Made by a program: the position numbers and the translations under genes. Under the pieces are notes generated by a model. That model saw only the letters and a program-made list of their open reading frames with translations, was not told the DNA's origin and did not search any database. Below are positions 53,901-61,033 of a stretch of DNA of 64,000 nucleotides, piece after piece (the first letter of the stretch is position 1; every line of letters begins with the position of its first letter). The DNA is from Lentimicrobium sp. (GTDB lineage Bacteria; Bacteroidota; Bacteroidia; Bacteroidales; Lentimicrobiaceae): the NCBI GenBank assembly GCA_024709105.1, contig JANJXJ010000016.1, forward strand, positions 21,682-85,681, given 5' to 3'.

Positions 53901-56495
53901 GCGCTGCTCAGAGCAATAATTGAAAATGCACCTTTCGAAGTATGGGCAAGGGATGAAAATGGTTATGGAATCCTTGAAAATCAGCATATTGTAGATCATT
54001 TTGGTAGTATCCTGGGGAAAAAACCTTCTGACTTCGAAGCTGATGAGGAGGTTACAAAACTTTGGGAATCAAACAACCGCAGAGTGCTGGATGGAGAAAT
54101 ATTAAATGAAGAACATATTTACCTGGTGAATGGAGAGCCGAGAACCTATCAGCAGATAATTGCTCCCATCTTTATAAAAGGTGATAAAACCGAAGGCATT
54201 GTTGGTTTTAATATTGATATAACCGACAACTACAGAATAAGAGAAGCACTCAGAGAAAGGGAAGAAATATTCTTTAATATTGTTAATCTGGCAGTTGACT
54301 CAATTGGACTAATTGTGCCTGAAACAGGTGAGCTGGCTGAATTTAACAGGGCAGCGCACGAAACCCTGGGGTATACCCGCGAAGAGTTCCAGGCACTCAG
54401 AGTGTATGATTTTGAAGCAATACAATCACGGGAAGAGGTGCTTGAAAATCTTCAGAAACTAATTTCCGCCGTAGGTATGGTTTTTGAAAGCAAACACCGG
54501 CGAAAGGACGGTAGTCTTATTGACGTGAGAATTTCCACACGAAGCATTGAAATCAGAGGCAAAATGTACATTTCAGCCATTTGGAGTGATCGCACCGCTG
54601 AGATTCAGGCTCAAGCTCTGATCAAAGAGAAGGAACTTATTTTCAGCTCATTGCTTAAAAATTCACCAGTTTATATTTTCTTCAAAGATCACGATTCCCG
54701 TTACGTTTATCTGAGCAGAAATTATGAGAACATGCTCGGTTTACCTCTTGATGAGATTAAGGGTAAAACCATGCATGATTTGTTTTCACCCGAAGTGGCT
54801 GCCAAAATAATTGCAGATGATGTTGAAACCCTCAAATCGCAGTCGCCGTTGCTCATTGAAGAACAGGAAGGTGACCGCTATTACAACACCATAAAATTCC
54901 CGGTATTTATTGAAGGAAAATCTCCGCTGATTGGCGGCTTTACAATTGATATCACCGATATGAAGAATGCCGAACTTGCTTTGAAACACCGTGAACGTAT
55001 TTTCAAACAAGCGCAGCAAATTGCAAATATGGGAAGCTTTGAGTACAATGTTAAAGAAGACACCGGAATACTTTCCGATAATTTATTAAGAATCTTCAGT
55101 TTAAATGAACAGGAGTCTGTTTTGAAAGGAGCCCTGAAAATCATCACTGCCTCCATACACCCGGATGATTCTGAAATATCAAAACGTGTTTTTGAAGAAG
55201 CGCTTGCCGGCAAAAGCGATTACGACCTTATCTACAGAATCATACAACCTGATGGGAACATCAGATCATTACATTCCAGAGCTGATATCTTTTTTAACGA
55301 AAATGGAGAACCAGAAACCATGATCGGGCTGGTACAGGACATCACTGAACGGCTAAAGGCAAGCGAGGCGCTGAAACAAAGCGAAGCACGATTGTCGGCA
55401 TTTATGCACTATGTGCCGGCAATGATTCTTATCAAAGACAAAGACTTCAGGCCCTTTTATGCCAACGAAAACCTCAAACTACTTTTTCCTTATGAAAAAT
55501 GGGAAGGAAAAACGCCGCATGAATCATTTGATGATGATAATGCTTCTTTCATTCTTTCCCGCGACAAAGAAGCATTCAAAAGCGGTTATGTAGCTTTTGA
55601 GGATGTTTGGACAGACCGGCAGGGTAACAAACTGATGTGTTTTGTTCAGAAATTCCGCATCAGCATACCAGGTACTGAACCTCTGCTTGGAGCGATAATT
55701 ACCGACATTACCGAGCGCAAACAATACGAAGAAGAAATCCGTTCGCTCAACATTAATCTTGAAAAGCGGATTGCCGAGCGAACCTCGGAATTACAGGCGG
55801 CCAATAAAGAACTTGAGGCTTTTGCCTACAGTGTTTCTCACGACCTTAGGGCTCCTTTACGCGCTGTTACCGGTTTTACCAGAATATTGCTCGAAGATTT
55901 TTACAATCAGCTCGATGAAGAAGGCCGTAAAGTTTGTGATACCATCAGCGAAAATACCATAAGGATGGGGCAACTGATTGATGATCTGTTGGTTTTTTCC
56001 AGATCAGGCAGAGGAGAACTCAATTTCTCAGTCATTGATATGACAAAACTTGCCAAAGCTGCCTGGCTTGATGTTACAGATGAAAGTCAGCGAAAAGTTA
56101 TTACTTTTAATTGCCAAACCTTACCGCAGGCAATGGCTGATCACTCATTAATAAAACAAGTGTGGATAAATCTGATATCCAATGCTGTAAAGTTTAGTTC
56201 GAAAAAAGACAGGCCTATAATTGAGATAAATGGGTGGGAAGAGGATGGCTACAATTATTTCCAGGTAAAGGATAATGGAGCCGGTTTTAATATGAAATAT
56301 GCCGACAAATTGTTTCTGGTTTTTCAACGCTTACATAATCTGCGCGATTTTGAAGGAACCGGAGCAGGGCTGGCCATTGTGCAGCGGATTATTCATCGCC
56401 ACGGAGGAGCAATTACCGGCAAGGGAGAAATAAATCATGGAGCTGAGTTTACGTTCAGACTCCCTGTAAAAGAAAATGAATTGACCAACAATTAA
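50928..56495 (+). CDS. Giant multi-PAS sensor histidine kinase with a PocR domain
   Basis: A 1855-residue soluble-looking histidine kinase without obvious TM helices. About ten PAS domains fill the sensor part; clear examples begin near residues 130, 265, 525, 865, 1115, 1240 and 1485. A PocR ligand-binding domain sits at about 665-850 (LGDLIDAERIQELMEYFY, then CSRFHRPNPQSCKNCIESD with its three Cys). After a coiled coil, HisKA has VSHDLRAPLRAVTGF with phosphoacceptor His1638, and the ATPase domain has the N box NLISNAVKFSS and the G box GTGAGLAIVQRII. There is no receiver in this protein, but the next gene, 10 bases downstream, starts with one. Confidence 0.94.
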   Translation: MTDSYYLNLLLNSSLAFARLSVSEKDPNNKLYKVVICNQRFSQIFNKSGSDEKELQLPADFLKELVSSLKSERNKFEYNSLCEESDEKIVFKLSQSPDGFIDLFQSIEISTLQNNNSEPELSSQQFIDESDANRFRFLFKSMALGVVYENKDGIITDANPAAERILGLTLDQLQGRTSIDPRWKAIREDGSDFPGEEHPVSLSLATGKPVNDVIMGVFNPKEEAVKWILVNAQPEFLGNSEIPYRAFVTFQDITDRVLTEKALKLSEEKFSAAFMLSPDLVSITRLRDGLYIDVNHQFVKLSGYSRDQIVGSSAFKLNIWKNVEDRNRLVETLNRDGFVKNLEAEFNLNDGRVITGLMSARMFEMNGEPHLLAFTRDITERIEAQQKIKQLLQRIDLATGYAGIGIWEWDIADNVLSLDKRMKALFNLENDERVYTFKQWMENVYADDKTRAVNILDRVLEGTQEYDTELRIGNTLNESRHVKIIGKVLRNLKGNAEKMVGISYDITEEKLAEAALLESRELYKSLISASAEGIVLQTRDGRILAWNHAAEKLFEIRATEAIGRNAGQFELKFTKEDGGDFTFEEYPSTITANYGRACHNVIMKVITPAGSKKWIKVSTEPIFSGKSQLPEQVLITFSDITEIKNTQQELVRSQSRVTRKLQAILSPKGDLGVLELGDLIDAERIQELMEYFYRITKIGIGILDNYGNIIVSTGWTDICSRFHRPNPQSCKNCIESDLQLSKGLKQGEFKLYKCKNNMWDMATPITLAGQQIGSLMLGQFLFDYEEPDVNVFKEQASRFGYDENEYLNALNKVPRWSKATVDNVMAFYAGFAEIVSTLSYNNVRLARLLEENRKAQESLKASAEVVKSIPSGLFIYEYVRPDLLILSDVNPAALELTGYERKDVLGKEFDLLWPEARNQGITETYLNVMRTGITWFGENISYSDDRLSGYYRITAFKINETRLAIAFEDATELKKAEMEIIAAKEKSEEQEALLRAIIENAPFEVWARDENGYGILENQHIVDHFGSILGKKPSDFEADEEVTKLWESNNRRVLDGEILNEEHIYLVNGEPRTYQQIIAPIFIKGDKTEGIVGFNIDITDNYRIREALREREEIFFNIVNLAVDSIGLIVPETGELAEFNRAAHETLGYTREEFQALRVYDFEAIQSREEVLENLQKLISAVGMVFESKHRRKDGSLIDVRISTRSIEIRGKMYISAIWSDRTAEIQAQALIKEKELIFSSLLKNSPVYIFFKDHDSRYVYLSRNYENMLGLPLDEIKGKTMHDLFSPEVAAKIIADDVETLKSQSPLLIEEQEGDRYYNTIKFPVFIEGKSPLIGGFTIDITDMKNAELALKHRERIFKQAQQIANMGSFEYNVKEDTGILSDNLLRIFSLNEQESVLKGALKIITASIHPDDSEISKRVFEEALAGKSDYDLIYRIIQPDGNIRSLHSRADIFFNENGEPETMIGLVQDITERLKASEALKQSEARLSAFMHYVPAMILIKDKDFRPFYANENLKLLFPYEKWEGKTPHESFDDDNASFILSRDKEAFKSGYVAFEDVWTDRQGNKLMCFVQKFRISIPGTEPLLGAIITDITERKQYEEEIRSLNINLEKRIAERTSELQAANKELEAFAYSVSHDLRAPLRAVTGFTRILLEDFYNQLDEEGRKVCDTISENTIRMGQLIDDLLVFSRSGRGELNFSVIDMTKLAKAAWLDVTDESQRKVITFNCQTLPQAMADHSLIKQVWINLISNAVKFSSKKDRPIIEINGWEEDGYNYFQVKDNGAGFNMKYADKLFLVFQRLHNLRDFEGTGAGLAIVQRIIHRHGGAITGKGEINHGAEFTFRLPVKENELTNN

Positions 56496-56505
56496 ACAGA
56501 AAACT

Positions 56506-59500
56506 ATGGAAAAGCTCGTAAGGGTTTTGATTGTTGAAGATATGGCCGCTGATGCCGAACTCAATATGAGAGAAGCACGTAAAGTGCTGGCCAACTGCGA
56601 ATTTGTGGTGGTTGAAAGAGAAGAAGACTTTTTAAATGCGCTGCGCGATTTTACGCCTCACCTGGTTTTGTCTGATTACACCATGCCCGAGTTTGACGGC
56701 CTTTCTGCCCTCAGACTTACCCTTGAGCATAGCCCCGATACTCCTGTGATTATGGTTACCGGCTCCATTAATGAAGACACTGCTGTTGAATGTATGAAAG
56801 CCGGCGCAGCCAACTATGTTATCAAGCACAGCATCAAGCGACTGGGGACAGCAATACTGCACGCTCTTGACGAAAGGCAGCGGAAAATTGATCATCGAAA
56901 AGCACAACAAGGACTTTTTGAAAGCGAGAAACGTTATCGTTCACTTTTTGAGCTTTCTCCGGTGGGAGTGATCTTGCAGGATGCTGACACAAAAATTATT
57001 AATGTCAATGATGCGTACTGTCAGATTTCCGGATTCAGAAAAGAAGAATTGATCGGGAAAAGTGTTTCCATGCTTGCTGGTTCAGAAAATTTAAATACAA
57101 TAGATGAAAACAGAAATCGAATACTATCAGGTGAAACATTACGACACGAAGTAAGAAACCGAACCAAAACCGGCACCGAGATTGTTATTGAACTTTACGA
57201 ATCGGCCATTACTCTTGTTGATGGATCACATGGCATTTTAAGTATAGCAGTCGATATTACCGAAAAAAAGAAAAACGAAGAAGCCATTCGCAAACAAGCC
57301 GATTTCCAGCAACGACTGATAGATGCCATTCCTATACCTGTGTTTTACAAAGATATCAACGGAGATTACCTGGGTTGCAACTCCGCCTTTTCTGAATTGA
57401 TGGGCTTATCAAAGGAAGCCATCCTTGGCAAAAAGGTATCGGATATTTACAACCCGCAATTTGCCAGTATTTATTATCAGGCAGATCTTGAACTGATCAG
57501 AACGGGAGGCAGTCAAACCTATGAAGCCCCTGTGGCCCCCACCGCAGGCGACATAAAAGAAATGTTGTTCAATAAGGCTACTTTCCCGGCAAACGATGGT
57601 TCGGTTGGTGGAATCATAGGCTCAATGACTGATATCTCCGAATTAAAAGGCCTTGAAATTTCACTGAGACAAAAAAATAAAGACCTGGAGTTCCTGTCAG
57701 ATTACGCCATGAAACTTTCAGGGGTAGATGCAGATACCAACCTGAATGCATTGATTACTGATGAATTGAGAAGTTTTACCACAGCCCCTCTGGCTATGAT
57801 TTCGGGTTACATTGAAAAAGACAAGTCGTTGGTGCCCATGCATTTTTCTACCGATCTTGCCGATTTTGAAAATATTCTTGATAGTTTAGGTTCACCCCAG
57901 CACAATCCTTTTCCAATACAAATCCCTGATGATTATATGCAGGTGCTGCTTAGTGAACCAATTATTGAATCAAATAACTTGTCTGAACTTGCTTTTGGCC
58001 AGATTCCTGAAGAATGGTTCGCTACTTTTAATCAAAACACAGGCCTGGTTAAAAGTTTGAGCATTGTACTTAAAATCGGAAATGAGTTGTTTGGAACTAT
58101 TAACCTCATTTTGCGAGGAAATTCGCAAGTGCCAGATTATGAACTTCTAAAGTCATTTGCTCATATAACATCCATTACACTCCGACGCAGAAAAGCCGAG
58201 GAAAGTTTAAGAGAAAGGGAAGAGCGCCTTGGCAAGGTTGTTAACTCAGCACAGGATGCCATGATTATCATAGATAACAATGGTAATGTAGTAATCTGGA
58301 ATAAGTCGGCAGAAAAAATGTTTGGCCATAGTTTTGAAGATGCTGCCGGCCAGCATCTTCACATGCTTATTGCCCCGGAAAGGTACCATAATGAATATTT
58401 TGACGCCTTCAGCAAATTCAAATCAACAGGAGAAGGGAATGCTGTAGGCCGCATTTATGAGATGATGGCGTTGCATAAGAATGGAAATGAATTTCCGGTT
58501 GAGCTGGCCCTGTCATCATTCCAGATTGAAAATGAATGGTATGGAATTGGGGCCATCCGCGATATAAGTGAACGGAAAGAAGCTCAGGAGGCTCTTTCCA
58601 AAAGCGAAAAAAGATACCGTGAGCTTTTTGATGCCAATCGTGATGGAATGGCCGTTATCAGCCTGGATGAAAATGGCACTTTGCATAAACTGCTCGAAAT
58701 CAACAAGGCTGGAGTTGAACTGCTTGGCTTTGACAGAGATGAAATACTGAATATTGGCATAGATCAAATGGAAAAGAACTTCTCCCTCGATAAAGCCAAA
58801 GAGCGGGTGCAGCTTCTTATGGGAACCAATGAAATAACTTTTGAAACCGAATTGTTGCAAAAATCCGGGAAATCAATACCGGTTGAAATGACTGTTAATC
58901 TGATACAGTACGACGATAAACCCGCTTTGCTTAATATAGCCCGGAATATTTCCGAAAGAAAGTTCAAGGAAAAACTTCAGAAACTGCAGTATAATATTAC
59001 AGGTGCAGCGCTTAATGCCATCAATCTTCAGGAGTTTTACGAATCGGTATGCGAAGAACTTTCACATCTGATAGATACCAGTAACTTTTATATTGCATTT
59101 TACAACGAAAAAACCGGAATGATGTTTTCTCCTCTTGAAAACGAGCAGAAAATTTCGGTAACAGAATGGGAAGCCCACAGATCTTTATCAGGCCGGGTAA
59201 TCAAAAGCGAAAGGGCAATAATTTATAGCAAGCTTGATATTCTGGAGCTTGCAGAAAAGGGAGAGGTTGATATTATCGGAGAACTTTCGGAAATATGGAT
59301 GGGTGCCCCGCTGTTTAAAGGCAAGAAAGCCATTGGTTTGATCGCAGTGCAGAGTTATGATAATCCTGCTGCATTCGATGATGATTCAAAATATATTCTT
59401 GAGCTTGCAGCTCACGAACTCAGCAATTACCTGGAGCGCAAGGAAGCCGAAGACTCCATCCTGAAACTTTCAAAAGCAGTGGAACAAAACCCCGTGGGGA

Positions 59501-60957
59501 TTATGATTACCAGCAACAGCGGAATAATTGAGTACGTCAATCCCAAGTTCACTGATATGACAGGTTATTCTCTTGCAGAAATAGTTGGTAAAACGCCACG
59601 TATTTTAAAATCGGGGAAACATAATAATGAATTTTACAACGATTTGTGGGAAACCATAAAATCAGGCAAAAATTGGTATGGCGAAGTAAACAACCGCCGA
59701 AAAGATGGAACTTTGTACTGGGAAAGTATGATTATATCTCCTTTGGTTGATGAAAACAATAAAGTCATCAATTTTATTGCAGTAAGGGAAGATATTACTG
59801 AAAAGAAACGGATGATAGAAGAACTGAAAGATGCCAAGGAGAAAGCAGAAGAGAGCGACCGCTTAAAAACTGCTTTTCTGCAGAATATTTCTCACGAAAT
59901 CCGCACACCGCTCAATGGAATACTTGGTTTTTCAGAGTTACTGATTCAGGAATGGACCACGCCCGAAGACCGGTTGGAATACAATGAAGCCATTCAGAAG
60001 AGCGGGAAACGCCTCATTGATATTGTAAGTAACATTCTCGACATCTCCATTATTGAAACCGGGCAGGTGCTGCTCACTCCGGTAAGGTTCAACTTCAATT
60101 CAATAGTGCTTGAAATATATAATTTTTATCATAGTCAGGCGCTGCATAAAAATCTGATTATGAAGTATGAACTAGGCCTCGAAAACGAACTTGCTTTTGC
60201 TACAGCCGATTCTTCACGTGTTTATCAGGTATTGAATAATCTGGTAAACAATGCAGTAAAATTTACCCGTACCGGAGAAATCGAATTTGGCTACAAAGCA
60301 GAGCCCGGCAAGGTTTGTTTCTTTGTTAAGGATACGGGCATCGGAATCCCGGAAACTGAGCAAGAAAAGATTTTTTCAAGGTTTTATCAGGTGGAACAAT
60401 CGTCGGCACGAAATTATGAAGGAGCAGGACTTGGCCTGGCCATCAGTGCCGGTTTGGTAAAGGCTATGGGCGGAAAACTCTGGCTCGAATCCAATCCGGG
60501 CGGGGGTACTATTTTCTATTTTACATTGCCTGCTCAGGATTTGAAATTGCCGGAAGTGGCCGAGGATAATACCAAAGGCATTACTAATCAATACGAAAAT
60601 CTGATTCTAATTGCCGAGGATGATGAAACCAGCTACCGGCTGCTGCTTACAGCCATTAAGAAATTCAATCTGGTAACGCTCAGGGCAAATAATGGACAGG
60701 AGGCTGTTGAGTATGTCGAAAACAACAAAAACATCAGCCTGGTTCTTATGGATATAAAAATGCCGGTGATGGACGGGTTGGAAGCCACTTCACTCATAAA
60801 AAAAATGAGGCCTGATTTGCCAGTGATTGCGCAAACCGCTTATGCCTTCAACGAGGATGTAGAGAAAGCCCGCGAAGCAGGTTGCGACGATCACATATCC
60901 AAACCAATTATTGCCAGCAAACTGGATAATCTGCTTAAAAAGTACCTGAAACTCTAG
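56506..60957 (+). CDS. Giant hybrid histidine kinase with N- and C-terminal receivers
   Basis: A 1483-residue hybrid kinase. Domains in order: receiver (1-120; Asp57 in HLVLSDYTMPEFDG), PAS (150-265), PAS (275-385), GAF-like (400-560), PAS (570-695), PAS (700-825), GAF (830-985), PAS (990-1105), HisKA (NISHEIRTPLNGILGF, His1130), ATPase (VNNAVKFTRTGE; GLGLAISAGLV), and C-terminal receiver (Asp1416 in VLMDIKMPVMDG; TAYAF; Lys in SKPI). Boundaries are approximate. No DNA-binding output domain. Co-transcribed with the preceding kinase, suggesting that the first kinase phosphorylates Asp57 here in a two-protein relay (inference). Confidence 0.94.
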   Translation: MEKLVRVLIVEDMAADAELNMREARKVLANCEFVVVEREEDFLNALRDFTPHLVLSDYTMPEFDGLSALRLTLEHSPDTPVIMVTGSINEDTAVECMKAGAANYVIKHSIKRLGTAILHALDERQRKIDHRKAQQGLFESEKRYRSLFELSPVGVILQDADTKIINVNDAYCQISGFRKEELIGKSVSMLAGSENLNTIDENRNRILSGETLRHEVRNRTKTGTEIVIELYESAITLVDGSHGILSIAVDITEKKKNEEAIRKQADFQQRLIDAIPIPVFYKDINGDYLGCNSAFSELMGLSKEAILGKKVSDIYNPQFASIYYQADLELIRTGGSQTYEAPVAPTAGDIKEMLFNKATFPANDGSVGGIIGSMTDISELKGLEISLRQKNKDLEFLSDYAMKLSGVDADTNLNALITDELRSFTTAPLAMISGYIEKDKSLVPMHFSTDLADFENILDSLGSPQHNPFPIQIPDDYMQVLLSEPIIESNNLSELAFGQIPEEWFATFNQNTGLVKSLSIVLKIGNELFGTINLILRGNSQVPDYELLKSFAHITSITLRRRKAEESLREREERLGKVVNSAQDAMIIIDNNGNVVIWNKSAEKMFGHSFEDAAGQHLHMLIAPERYHNEYFDAFSKFKSTGEGNAVGRIYEMMALHKNGNEFPVELALSSFQIENEWYGIGAIRDISERKEAQEALSKSEKRYRELFDANRDGMAVISLDENGTLHKLLEINKAGVELLGFDRDEILNIGIDQMEKNFSLDKAKERVQLLMGTNEITFETELLQKSGKSIPVEMTVNLIQYDDKPALLNIARNISERKFKEKLQKLQYNITGAALNAINLQEFYESVCEELSHLIDTSNFYIAFYNEKTGMMFSPLENEQKISVTEWEAHRSLSGRVIKSERAIIYSKLDILELAEKGEVDIIGELSEIWMGAPLFKGKKAIGLIAVQSYDNPAAFDDDSKYILELAAHELSNYLERKEAEDSILKLSKAVEQNPVGIMITSNSGIIEYVNPKFTDMTGYSLAEIVGKTPRILKSGKHNNEFYNDLWETIKSGKNWYGEVNNRRKDGTLYWESMIISPLVDENNKVINFIAVREDITEKKRMIEELKDAKEKAEESDRLKTAFLQNISHEIRTPLNGILGFSELLIQEWTTPEDRLEYNEAIQKSGKRLIDIVSNILDISIIETGQVLLTPVRFNFNSIVLEIYNFYHSQALHKNLIMKYELGLENELAFATADSSRVYQVLNNLVNNAVKFTRTGEIEFGYKAEPGKVCFFVKDTGIGIPETEQEKIFSRFYQVEQSSARNYEGAGLGLAISAGLVKAMGGKLWLESNPGGGTIFYFTLPAQDLKLPEVAEDNTKGITNQYENLILIAEDDETSYRLLLTAIKKFNLVTLRANNGQEAVEYVENNKNISLVLMDIKMPVMDGLEATSLIKKMRPDLPVIAQTAYAFNEDVEKAREAGCDDHISKPIIASKLDNLLKKYLKL

Positions 60958-60982
60958 TTTACATGATTAAGCTTGCTGATCT

Positions 60983-61016
60983 AAAAAAAGACCCGCCATC
61001 TGACGGGTCTTTTTTT
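60983..61016. terminator. Strong bidirectional terminator
   Basis: AAAAAAAGACCCG (60983-60995) pairs perfectly with CGGGTCTTTTTTT (61004-61016), 8-nt loop. It ends both the plus-strand kinase operon and the minus-strand T9SS protein gene. Confidence 0.9.
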
Positions 61017-61033
61017 AATGCTTCAGTAACAAT

